Positions 23,759-31,004 of a stretch of 36,898 bases of DNA are shown here, piece by piece. The stretch lies in contig VEQY01000030.1 in assembly GCA_018882965.1 (NCBI GenBank), positions 1-36,898 of the forward strand, read 5' to 3'. Source of the DNA: Mycobacterium sp. GTDB lineage: Bacteria; Actinomycetota; Actinomycetes; Mycobacteriales; Mycobacteriaceae. The notes below the pieces were generated by a model. That model did not search any database. It saw only the letters and a list, made by a program, of their open reading frames with translations, and was not told the origin of the DNA. The stretch's first letter is position 1; every line of letters begins with the position of its first letter. The position numbers were made by a program, and so were the translations under genes.

Positions 23759-25119
23759 TGAGGTTCCCCTATCGCGAAAAAGACGTTCTTGGTCTCGGTG
23801 AAGTGCTCGGGTGCGTCCGGGCCGAGTTCCCGGCCGAGGCCGGAGCGCTTGAACCCGCCGAACGGCGTGTTGTAGCGGACCGAGGAGTGCGAGTTGACGC
23901 TGAGGTTGCCCGCCTCGACGGCCCGCGAGACCCGCAGCGCCCGGGACAGGTTGTCGGTCCAGATCGAACCGGACAGGCCGTAGTCGGTCGCATTGGCCAG
24001 CGCGATCGCATCGGCCTCGTCCTCGAAGGGCAGGACCGCCACCACGGGACCGAAGATCTCCTCGGTCGCGGTCCGGTCCGTGCGCGCCGGGGTCAGCACG
24101 GTGGGCGGGAACCAGAAGCCGGGCCCCGCGGGTGCCGAGCCGCGGAAGGCGATCGGCGCGTCATCGGGCACGTAGGACGACACCGACTCGAGTTGCCTGC
24201 GCGACACCAGCGGTCCCATTTCCGTCGTCCGGCTCGTCGGATCGCCGACGACCACCCCGCGCACCGCCGGTTCCAGCAGTTCCATGAACCTGTCGAAGAT
24301 GCTGCGCTGCACCAGGATCCGGCTACGCGCACAACAGTCCTGACCGGCGTTGTCGAACACCCCGTAGGGCGCGGTTGCGGCGGCTCGCTCCAGGTCACAG
24401 TCAGCGAAGACGATATTGGCGCTCTTGCCGCCCAACTCCAGGGTGACCCGCTTGATGTTGGCCGCCGCACCGGCCATCACGCGGGTGCCGACCTCGGTGG
24501 AGCCGGTGAAGACGATCTTGCCGACGTCGGGGTGGGTGATGAACCGCTCCCCCACTACCGATCCGCGGCCCGGAACCACCTGCAGCAGGCCGGCGGGCAG
24601 GCCGGCCTCTCGCGCGAGCTCACCCAGACGCAGGGTGCTCAGCGGAGTCAGTTCCGCCGGTTTGAGCACCACCGCGTTGCCGGCAGCCAGCGCCGGGGCG
24701 AATCCCCAGGAGGCGATCGGCATCGGGAAGTTCCACGGCGTGATCACGCCGATCACTCCGATGGGTTCGTGGAAGGTGATGTCGAGGCCACCGGCCACCG
24801 GGATCTGCCTGCCGGACAACCGCTCCGGAGCCGCGGCGTAGAAGTTCAGGACGTCACGGACGTGGCCCGCCTCCCATTCCGCTGCGGCGATCGGGTGCCC
24901 GGAGTTGGCGACTTCCAGGCCGGCGAGTTCACCGATGTGCTCACCGACGGTCGCCGCGAAGTCCCGCAGGACGGCGGCCCGCTCGGCGGGCGGCCGGGCC
25001 GCCCAGATGCGCTGAGCGACCACAGCGCGCGCCACGGCGTCGTCGACCGCCGCCTCGTCGGCCAACTCCACCGTGCGCAGGACCTGCTCGGTCGCCGGGT
25101 TGACCAGCTCAGTCTTCAC
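23755..25119 (-). CDS. aldC: NAD(P)-dependent aldehyde dehydrogenase (Rv2858c-like)
   Basis: A 454-residue ALDH superfamily enzyme with catalytic Cys262 in GQDCCARSRI, the general-base region VTLELGGKSANIVF, PWNFPMPIASWGFAPALAAG for cofactor binding and GGFKRSGLGRELG near the end. It oxidises an aldehyde to a carboxylate. GTG start at 25119, overlapping the amidotransferase-type hydrolase by 11 bp. In Puu-type pathways this step is oxidation of gamma-glutamyl aminoaldehyde; the neighbours suggest the same class of substrate here. Confidence 0.93.
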   Translation of the reverse strand: MKTELVNPATEQVLRTVELADEAAVDDAVARAVVAQRIWAARPPAERAAVLRDFAATVGEHIGELAGLEVANSGHPIAAAEWEAGHVRDVLNFYAAAPERLSGRQIPVAGGLDITFHEPIGVIGVITPWNFPMPIASWGFAPALAAGNAVVLKPAELTPLSTLRLGELAREAGLPAGLLQVVPGRGSVVGERFITHPDVGKIVFTGSTEVGTRVMAGAAANIKRVTLELGGKSANIVFADCDLERAAATAPYGVFDNAGQDCCARSRILVQRSIFDRFMELLEPAVRGVVVGDPTSRTTEMGPLVSRRQLESVSSYVPDDAPIAFRGSAPAGPGFWFPPTVLTPARTDRTATEEIFGPVVAVLPFEDEADAIALANATDYGLSGSIWTDNLSRALRVSRAVEAGNLSVNSHSSVRYNTPFGGFKRSGLGRELGPDAPEHFTETKNVFFAIGEPQ

Positions 25120-25858
25120 GGACGCACCTGCTCCCGGCGTACACCCGAGCCACGTCCGTGAGGCCGGCGAACAAGCGCACGTCGTCGAGCGTCTCCTCGG
25201 GATGCCACTGCACCCCCACGACGAAACAGGGTCCGGGCATCTCCACCCCCTCGATCACACCCTCATCGTCGACCGCGGACACGACCAGCCGGGCACCGAG
25301 GCGGTCGATTCCCTGGTGGTGGTAGCACCGGGCTTCGAGGCCGTCACCGATCAGCTCGGCCAGCCGAGTTCCGGGCACGGTGCGCACCCGCACCGACGCG
25401 AACGTCGCCTCGGCCGACCGATGCGCGGTGTGTCCGAGGACGGCGGGCAGGTGCTGATGCAGGGTGCCCCCGAGTGCGACGTTGAGCACCTGGGCGCCAC
25501 GACAGATCCCCAGCACCGGCATCGTGCGGCGCAGGGCCGCGTGGAGCAGGGCGAACTCCCAGTCGTCCCGGTCGTGCGCGGGTTCGTCGGTGTCCGGACG
25601 GCGATCCTGGCCGTAGGCCGCCGGATCGACGTCGCGCCCGCCGGTGATCAGCAGTCCGTCGAGGCCGTCCAGAACCCGATCGGCGATGCCAGGATCGACC
25701 GGCTGGGGCGGTAGCAGGACGGCGATCCCGCCCGCGAGCGTGACCCCGTCCAGGTAGGCCGCGGGCAGGAAGCTGGCCGGAACGTCCCAGACGCCACTGC
25801 GGGCGCGCTGGCGGTAGGTGGTCACGCCAATGACCGGCCGGAGCTCAGAAGCGCTCAA
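25109..25858 (-). CDS. Class I glutamine amidotransferase-type gamma-glutamyl hydrolase (PuuD-like, Rv2859c-like)
   Basis: About 249 residues of the peptidase C26 family, which hydrolyses gamma-glutamyl amides. The nucleophile is Cys119 in VLGICRGAQVLNVALGG; the His-Glu pair is in VGVQWHPEETLDD; LLITGGRDVDPAAYG is typical of PuuD-like enzymes. The start is unclear: the conserved RPVIGVTTY begins before any ATG or GTG, so TTG 25858 is proposed; it overlaps the glnA4 end by 14 bp. The protein would release glutamate from a gamma-glutamylated acid made by GlnA4 and AldC. Confidence 0.87.
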   Translation of the reverse strand: MSASELRPVIGVTTYRQRARSGVWDVPASFLPAAYLDGVTLAGGIAVLLPPQPVDPGIADRVLDGLDGLLITGGRDVDPAAYGQDRRPDTDEPAHDRDDWEFALLHAALRRTMPVLGICRGAQVLNVALGGTLHQHLPAVLGHTAHRSAEATFASVRVRTVPGTRLAELIGDGLEARCYHHQGIDRLGARLVVSAVDDEGVIEGVEMPGPCFVVGVQWHPEETLDDVRLFAGLTDVARVYAGSRCVRED

Positions 25859-27227
25859 AGCCCCGCACCCTCTCCCAGTCGGTGACGCAGGAGTTGAACG
25901 CGGCGAGTTCCACCCGCGCGTTGTTGAGGTAGTGCTCGACAACCTCGTCCCCGAAGGCCGACCGTGCGAGGGCCGAACCCTCCAGCAGCTGCGCCGCCTC
26001 GGCGAGCGTGGTCGGTAACCGCAGGGCATCGCCGGTGTATGCGTTGCCCGGGCACGGTTCGGGAAGTTCGAGCGCGTGGTCGACACCGTGCAGGCCCCCT
26101 GCGATCAACGCAGCGACCGCCAGGTACTGGTTGACATCGCCGCCGGGCGCACGGCACTCCATACGCATCGAGTGTCCGTGCCCGACCACCCGCACCGCAC
26201 AGGTTCTGTTGTCCATGCCCCAGGCGATCGCCGTCGGGGCGAAGCTTCCCTCGGCGAAGCGCTTGTAGGAGTTGATATTCGGTGCGAAGAACAGTGTGAG
26301 CTCCCGCATGGTCGCCAATTGGCCCGCGATGAAGCTACGGAACAGGGCCGACATACCCAGGGAATCCGCGTCGTCGGCGAACACCGCGGCGCCGTCGCGA
26401 CCGCGCAGGGAGAGGTGGATGTGGCAGCTGTTGCCCTCGCGTTCGTCGAATTTCGCCATGAAGGTCAGACTCTTACCGTGCTGGTCGGCGATCTCTTTCG
26501 CACCGTTCTTGTACACAGTGTGGTTATCGCAGGTGACCAGGGCGTCGTCGTAGCGGAAGGCGATCTCCTGCTGCCCGAGATTGCACTCGCCCTTGACCCC
26601 CTCGCAATACATGCCCGCGCCGTCCATGCCCAGCCGGATATCGCGCAGCAGAGGCTCCAGTCGGGTGGAGGCGTGGATGGTGTAGTCGACGTTGTAGTCG
26701 CTGGACTTGCGCAGGCCCCGGTAGCCTGCCGCCCAGGCCTCGCGATAGCCGTCGTCGAAGACGATGAACTCGAGTTCGGTGGCCGCCAGCGCCACCAGGT
26801 TCCGGTCGCCGAGGCGGTTGAGTTGCGAACGCAGTATCGACCGCGGCGCGGCCGCGACCATCGAGCCGTCGTGCCAGTACAAGTCGGCGATGACCAGCGC
26901 GGTCCCGGGCAACCACGGAATCAGCCGCAGCGTCGTCAGATCCGGTCGCATCACCATGTCGCCGTATCCGGACTCCCAGCCCGCCATCGCGTAGCCATCG
27001 ACGGTGTTCATGTCCACGTCGACGGCCAGGAGGTAGTTGCAGCACTCAGCGCCGTGCGCGGCAACCTCCTCGACGAACAGCCGCGCAGAGATCCGTTTGC
27101 CGGTCAGCCTGCCCTGCATGTCGGCGAAGGCGACGATGACCGTGTCGATCTCACCGGCGGCCATCAGCCTTTCCAACTCACCCGGCGTCAGCAACCCGCG
27201 CCGGCGGGCCCCGCTGTCACGCGTCAC
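25845..27227 (-). CDS. glnA4: Glutamine synthetase-like enzyme GlnA4 (gamma-glutamyl-amine ligase type)
   Basis: A 460-residue member of the GS superfamily resembling M. tuberculosis GlnA4 (Rv2860c) rather than GlnA1. GS features are present: GSMVAAAPRSILRSQL, EGVKGECNLGQQEIAFR, the HIHLSLRG histidine loop, and NRTCAVRVVGHGHSMRMECR in the C-terminal half. GS homologues of this type ligate glutamate to amines; Streptomyces coelicolor GlnA4 is a gamma-glutamylethanolamide synthetase and GlnA3 acts on polyamines. Start GTG 27227 with GGGAG five bases upstream. First gene of a four-gene overlapping operon; a permease is divergent from it. Confidence 0.88.
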   Translation of the reverse strand: MTRDSGARRRGLLTPGELERLMAAGEIDTVIVAFADMQGRLTGKRISARLFVEEVAAHGAECCNYLLAVDVDMNTVDGYAMAGWESGYGDMVMRPDLTTLRLIPWLPGTALVIADLYWHDGSMVAAAPRSILRSQLNRLGDRNLVALAATELEFIVFDDGYREAWAAGYRGLRKSSDYNVDYTIHASTRLEPLLRDIRLGMDGAGMYCEGVKGECNLGQQEIAFRYDDALVTCDNHTVYKNGAKEIADQHGKSLTFMAKFDEREGNSCHIHLSLRGRDGAAVFADDADSLGMSALFRSFIAGQLATMRELTLFFAPNINSYKRFAEGSFAPTAIAWGMDNRTCAVRVVGHGHSMRMECRAPGGDVNQYLAVAALIAGGLHGVDHALELPEPCPGNAYTGDALRLPTTLAEAAQLLEGSALARSAFGDEVVEHYLNNARVELAAFNSCVTDWERVRGFERF

Positions 27228-27245
27228 AAGCGCTCCCTCGTATCG

Positions 27246-27268
27246 GACGGGAAGGATCGGACCCCGTC
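27246..27268. repeat. Inverted repeat in the glnA4 leader / divergent control region
   Basis: GACGGG (27246-27251) and CCCGTC (27263-27268) form a 6-bp inverted repeat with an 11-base gap, 18 bp before the glnA4 start. It could be an operator or an mRNA hairpin. The rest of 27228-27396 holds a TATTGT -10 candidate for the permease (27342-27347) and two TACCAC repeats (27351, 27369). Confidence 0.35.
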
Positions 27269-27341
27269 ACCGCTTCTAAGGTTTACACACCCGACACGAG
27301 AAACGCCCTGGAAAGCGGGGACGGCGAGCGTCCTACCCGCC

Positions 27342-27347
27342 TATTGT
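27342..27347 (+). promoter_or_regulatory. Possible -10 element (TATTGT) of the permease gene
   Basis: Fits TAnnnT; predicted start near 27354 gives a leader of about 43 nt before GTG 27397. No convincing -35 at 17-18 bp. Confidence 0.35.
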
Positions 27348-27396
27348 CCCTACCACTGTCACCATCGTTACCACCGCTCCAGGCGAGGAGGCCGGC

Positions 27397-28971
27397 GTGC
27401 CCGAGGGTCATGAGCTGCTTGACGAAGACGAACTGCATCTGGCCCGCTTGGGCTACGCCCAGGAACTGAAGCGATCCTGGTCGGGATTCTCCAATTTCGC
27501 CATCTCCTTCTCGATCATCTCCATCCTTGCGGGCTGCTTCACCTCCTTTGGCCTGGGCTGGAACAACGGCGGGCCGGCTGCGATCGCGTGGGGCTGGCCG
27601 ATTCTGTCGGTCTTCATCCTGCTGGTCGGGCTGTGCATGTCGGAGTTGGTCTCGGCGTTTCCGACATCGGGCGGGATCTACTGGTGGGCAGCCAAACTCG
27701 GGGGCCCCAAAGCCGGTTTCTACACCGGATGGCTCAATCTCATCGGGCTCATCGCGATCCTCGCCTCGGTCGCCTACGGCAGCGCGACATTTCTCGACCT
27801 CACGCTGAGCACCATCAGTGAGGGCTGGTTGGCCGGCTACAGCCTGGGGCGTGTCTTCGTGCTGTTCCTGCTCATCCTGGCAGCCGTGGCGATCATCAAC
27901 ATCTTCTCCAGCCATCTGCTGGCGGTCATCAACAACATCTCGGTCTGGTGGCACGTCGCCGGGGCGGGCGCGGTGATTGCGATCCTGGCACTGGTTCCGG
28001 AACGCCACGCCAGCTTCGGTGAGGTCTTCGCCCGCACCGTCAACAACAGCGGAATGTTCGGCGGCGAGACCTCGGGGTGGGGCTGGCTGCTGTTCGTGCT
28101 GCCGATCTCGGCGATCCTCACCCAGTACACGATCACCGGGTACGACGCCTCCGCCCACCTCTCCGAGGAGACGAGGAGCGCCGCCAATGCCGCAGCCAAG
28201 GGCATCTGGCGTTCGATCTTCTACTCCGCCATCGGCGGCTGGATCCTGCTGCTGTCATTCCTGTTCGCCGTCCAGGACGCCGACGAGGTATCCAAGGGCG
28301 GTGGCGCGGTCGCGGCCATCTTCAACCAGGCGATGAGTTCGGGGTGGGTCGCGGTCGTCCTGGTCATCTCCACCGCAGGGCAGCTGTTCTGCACCACGGC
28401 GTGCCAGACCAGCGCCTCGCGGATGTTGTTCGCGTTCAGCCGCGACCGCGCGGTACCCGGCCACCGGCTGTGGTCGGCGGTCAACGCGAACAAGGTGCCG
28501 GCCAACGCCGTCATCGTCACCGCGTCAATCGCGGCCCTGATCACACTGCCGGCCCTGGTCGAGGTCGACATCAACGGGGCACCGGTGCCGGTTGCCTTCT
28601 TCGCGGTGGTGTCGATCGGCGTGGTCGGTCTGTACCTGTGCTTCGCCGTGCCGATTTACTACCGCTGGCGAGCGGGCGACTCCTTCAAGGTGGGCAGCTG
28701 GAACCTGCGCGGGCATCACCGCTGGATCGCCCCGCTGGCTCTGGCAGAGATCGTCCTGACGTCGATCGTGGCGATGTTCCCGACGTCGCTGGGCGGAATG
28801 CCGTGGGATCCCAGCTTCGAGTGGAAGTTCGTGAACTACACCCCGCTCGTCGTCGGAGGCACCTTGATTCTGCTCTATCTGTATTGGCACGGGTCGGTGA
28901 AGAAGTGGTTCACCGGGCCGGTTCGGCAGATCGATGAATCCGGCCGGCAGCTTCAGAGTCCGATCGGCTGA
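27397..28971 (+). CDS. APC-superfamily amino acid/amine permease
   Basis: A 524-residue, roughly 12-helix transporter. The N-terminus LARLGYAQELKRSWSGFSNF, then FPTSGGIYWWAAKLGGPKAG and GYDASAHLSEETRSA, is typical of the amino acid-choline / GABA-permease group (BAT1/GabP-like) of the APC superfamily. GTG 27397 is supported by GAGGAG six bases upstream. It is divergent from the glnA4 operon, so it probably brings in that pathway's amine substrate. Substrate specificity cannot be read from sequence. The last residues (QIDESGRQLQSPIG) are cytoplasmic and polar. No equivalent gene is at this position in M. tuberculosis as I recall it. Confidence 0.88.
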   Translation: MPEGHELLDEDELHLARLGYAQELKRSWSGFSNFAISFSIISILAGCFTSFGLGWNNGGPAAIAWGWPILSVFILLVGLCMSELVSAFPTSGGIYWWAAKLGGPKAGFYTGWLNLIGLIAILASVAYGSATFLDLTLSTISEGWLAGYSLGRVFVLFLLILAAVAIINIFSSHLLAVINNISVWWHVAGAGAVIAILALVPERHASFGEVFARTVNNSGMFGGETSGWGWLLFVLPISAILTQYTITGYDASAHLSEETRSAANAAAKGIWRSIFYSAIGGWILLLSFLFAVQDADEVSKGGGAVAAIFNQAMSSGWVAVVLVISTAGQLFCTTACQTSASRMLFAFSRDRAVPGHRLWSAVNANKVPANAVIVTASIAALITLPALVEVDINGAPVPVAFFAVVSIGVVGLYLCFAVPIYYRWRAGDSFKVGSWNLRGHHRWIAPLALAEIVLTSIVAMFPTSLGGMPWDPSFEWKFVNYTPLVVGGTLILLYLYWHGSVKKWFTGPVRQIDESGRQLQSPIG

Positions 28972-28981
28972 GGCTGCGGGT

Positions 28982-29653
28982 TCAGACCCTGGTGTCGGGG
29001 TCGAGGTCGAGCACGCCGGCCATCACATCCTCGTTGAGGAACTCGAAGGTGATGTCCTCGACATTGAGGTGATGACGCACGCGGTTGAAGAACTCGTTCA
29101 CCTCGGAGTTGTACTCGGAGGTGGCCTGGTTATTGAGGTGCGGCGCGATGGCTGCCGTCAACCCCTGCGCGAAAGCGGTGTAGAGCACCCGCTGGGCGCT
29201 CCCCGCGACGTCTGCGGGCGCGACGAGCCGAAGCTCGGACAGCACCGCGGTAGTTGCTTTGATGTCCTCGTCGAAGACTCCGGCGTCGCGGAGGAGCCGC
29301 AGCAGAACCGCCACTCGCCCGCCGCTGGTGTCGATGCCGGGGCGGATCGCCTGCGCGGCCGCGATTACCTCGTCATCATCGGTCGCAGCCGCCAGCGCGG
29401 CGGCCTCGGGACCCCACTGCTGGGTGATGCGCTCCAGGCCCCGAGAGCCCACCGTGATTTCCGACATCGTTTCGATGAAGCGGATCGCCCCCTCCAGAAG
29501 CAGCTTGTGCCGCTGACGGCGCTCCTCGGTTTCCGCGGTGCGCTCATAGGATTTCTTGGATGTCCAGTACGCCGAGAGTGCGCCGACGACCGTGCCCAGC
29601 AGACTTGCTGAAGCAGTGATGCCCAGACTGGCCAGGCTGGTGACCTCGGGCAA
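28982..29653 (-). CDS. Single-pass membrane protein of unknown function
   Basis: A 223-residue protein I do not recognise. The first 30 residues (SLGITASASLLGTVVGALSA) form one membrane helix, followed by a basic, charged segment (WTSKKSYERTAETEERRQRH) and a soluble, mostly helical acidic domain to the end. No cysteine or catalytic motif stands out. Start GTG or ATG at 29653 (MPEVTSLAS). The hydrolase-like gene upstream ends six bases before it, so they form an operon. It is convergent with the permease. Confidence 0.6.
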   Translation of the reverse strand: MPEVTSLASLGITASASLLGTVVGALSAYWTSKKSYERTAETEERRQRHKLLLEGAIRFIETMSEITVGSRGLERITQQWGPEAAALAAATDDDEVIAAAQAIRPGIDTSGGRVAVLLRLLRDAGVFDEDIKATTAVLSELRLVAPADVAGSAQRVLYTAFAQGLTAAIAPHLNNQATSEYNSEVNEFFNRVRHHLNVEDITFEFLNEDVMAGVLDLDPDTRV

Positions 29654-29659
29654 GGCCCG

Positions 29660-30247
29660 CTACCAGCTGCTGGTGCGCAGCACGATCTCTGCGGCCAGCT
29701 GCGCAGTGGACTCCGCCGCGTTACGCCGGCCCGAAAACTCCACTAGGCGGAAGTCGCTGTGCACGAACCGCTGACTTGCTTTGACCACCGCACGGGTCGC
29801 CGCGCCGGACACCAGCGCGGTCGTGTCGATCTCGACGGGTGGGCAGTCCGGGTCGCGGATCACTCCGTGGGGGTCGCGGACCGCGGGGTGGCCGCGGTCG
29901 ATGACGACCAGGCCGGTGAAGCGTTCCGGTCGCGTGGCAGCCAGTTCCCAGGCCAACTCGGCGCCGAAGCGATCTCCGACCACCACACCCCAGGGGACGT
30001 CGAGCGCGTCGAGGACGGACAGCACGGCTTTGGGATGCAGCCGAGGGTCGGCGGCGATGACGACGGTGCGCATGGACGCGATGTGCAGCCGCTCGCACAG
30101 GCTGTCGTAGGAAGCCGGAGTGTGATTGGCCGCCCCCAGCACCACGATGTGCGGGCCGGCCGGAGAACCAGCCAGCGGACTCTTGTCCGGACCCGCGACA
30201 CTCAGCGCCACCGGGAAGCCGTCGACTGTCATCATCGTCGCGGGCAT
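29660..30247 (-). CDS. Alpha/beta-hydrolase-like protein with degenerate nucleophile elbow
   Basis: A 195-residue protein with the layout of an alpha/beta hydrolase: VLGAANHTPASYDSLCERL in the HG region, VVVGDRFGAELAWELAATRP at the nucleophile elbow, FTGLVVIDRG after it. The elbow reads G91-D-R93-F-G95, so Arg occupies the position of the Ser nucleophile. It is also short for the family and lacks a clear cap. It may be a non-catalytic homologue. ATG 30247 lies six bases after TAGCGT (30254-30259), so it may be leaderless. Forms an operon with the unknown membrane protein downstream. Confidence 0.65.
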   Translation of the reverse strand: MPATMMTVDGFPVALSVAGPDKSPLAGSPAGPHIVVLGAANHTPASYDSLCERLHIASMRTVVIAADPRLHPKAVLSVLDALDVPWGVVVGDRFGAELAWELAATRPERFTGLVVIDRGHPAVRDPHGVIRDPDCPPVEIDTTALVSGAATRAVVKASQRFVHSDFRLVEFSGRRNAAESTAQLAAEIVLRTSSW

Positions 30248-30253
30248 CTGCCC

Positions 30254-30259
30254 ACGCTA
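30254..30259 (-). promoter_or_regulatory. -10 element TAGCGT, probable leaderless promoter
   Basis: TAGCGT on the minus strand lies six bases before the ATG at 30247. Upstream of it lies a cluster of four TCTGAG hexamers (30263-30316). Confidence 0.45.
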
Positions 30260-30262
30260 CTG

Positions 30263-30316
30263 CTCAGAGCGGCCCTCAGAACCGGTTTCTACCTGCCCTC
30301 TCAGACACTGCTCAGA
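30263..30316. repeat. Four copies of CTCAGA in 54 bp
   Basis: CTCAGA at 30263, 30275, 30300 and 30311 (TCTGAG on the minus strand). The spacings are 12, 25 and 11 bp, close to multiples of one helical turn. The array lies between the lipoprotein stop and the promoter of the hydrolase-like gene; the last copy overlaps that stop. Confidence 0.7.
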
Positions 30317-31004
30317 CAGACCGGAGCCGTTCGACCTGCCTGCCGAACACCTCCAGGAAGGTCTGCGGCAGCGACGCCACGACCGGGATCGCGGGGTTGG
30401 GTTCGGGGAAGCCAACCCCGAAGACGGCGCGGCCCCCGACGTTCTGGAAAGCCATGTAAACGCTGCTCGTCGTGGCGTTGAGTTCCATCGTCTGCTGGTA
30501 GGCCAGCGCTCCGGATCCCAGAGCCGGCAACCCCGGCGAGCCGGAAAGTTCGGTGGTCGTGATGGGGATGCTGTCGGAGTCCGGAGAGAAGAAGGCCTCG
30601 AAGCGGGCGCAGCGACTGGCGGTGGTGCGCAGCGCGTCCAGATCGAGGTTCCACGACAGCAGAGTCATGACCACGCGTGCGCCGTCATAGGCGACGACAT
30701 ACTTCGCGGCGCTGCCCGGCCCGCGTTCGGCAGACCCGGCGATGACGTTGGTCAAGGCGTTCGCGCATCCCTCGGGCCGGGACAGCATCGGCCCAGGGCC
30801 GCCGGCGCCGTCCGGCTGGCCGGGCTGCTCCACGATCCGGTCGAATTGCACGCCGGCCGGAAAGTCGGCACTGCTCAACAGTGCCTTGGACAGCACCGCG
30901 CCCGGCCACGTCGGGTCGCCCGTCACCGTCATCGAGCACGCGGCGAGCACGCACGCCAGTGACCCCGAAGTCCACGCACCGATTCCCGCCCGTCGCACGA
31001 GCAT
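30312..31004 (-). CDS. Lipoprotein, possibly with a PknH_C/DUF5642-like sensor domain
   Basis: About 230 residues. ATG 31004 overlaps the cobQ stop by one base (TGATG). Signal peptide RRAGIGAWTSGSLACVLAAC ends in a good lipobox (LAAC), so it is lipid-anchored outside the membrane. The mature domain has two further cysteines, in GCANALTNVIAG and SRCARFEAFF, and the region YVVAYDGARVVMTLLSW. The pattern recalls extracellular PknH-type sensor domains common among mycobacterial lipoproteins; this is a guess from composition. It is last in the DUF1707 - mapB - cobQ - lipoprotein run. Confidence 0.65.
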   Translation of the reverse strand: MLVRRAGIGAWTSGSLACVLAACSMTVTGDPTWPGAVLSKALLSSADFPAGVQFDRIVEQPGQPDGAGGPGPMLSRPEGCANALTNVIAGSAERGPGSAAKYVVAYDGARVVMTLLSWNLDLDALRTTASRCARFEAFFSPDSDSIPITTTELSGSPGLPALGSGALAYQQTMELNATTSSVYMAFQNVGGRAVFGVGFPEPNPAIPVVASLPQTFLEVFGRQVERLRSV

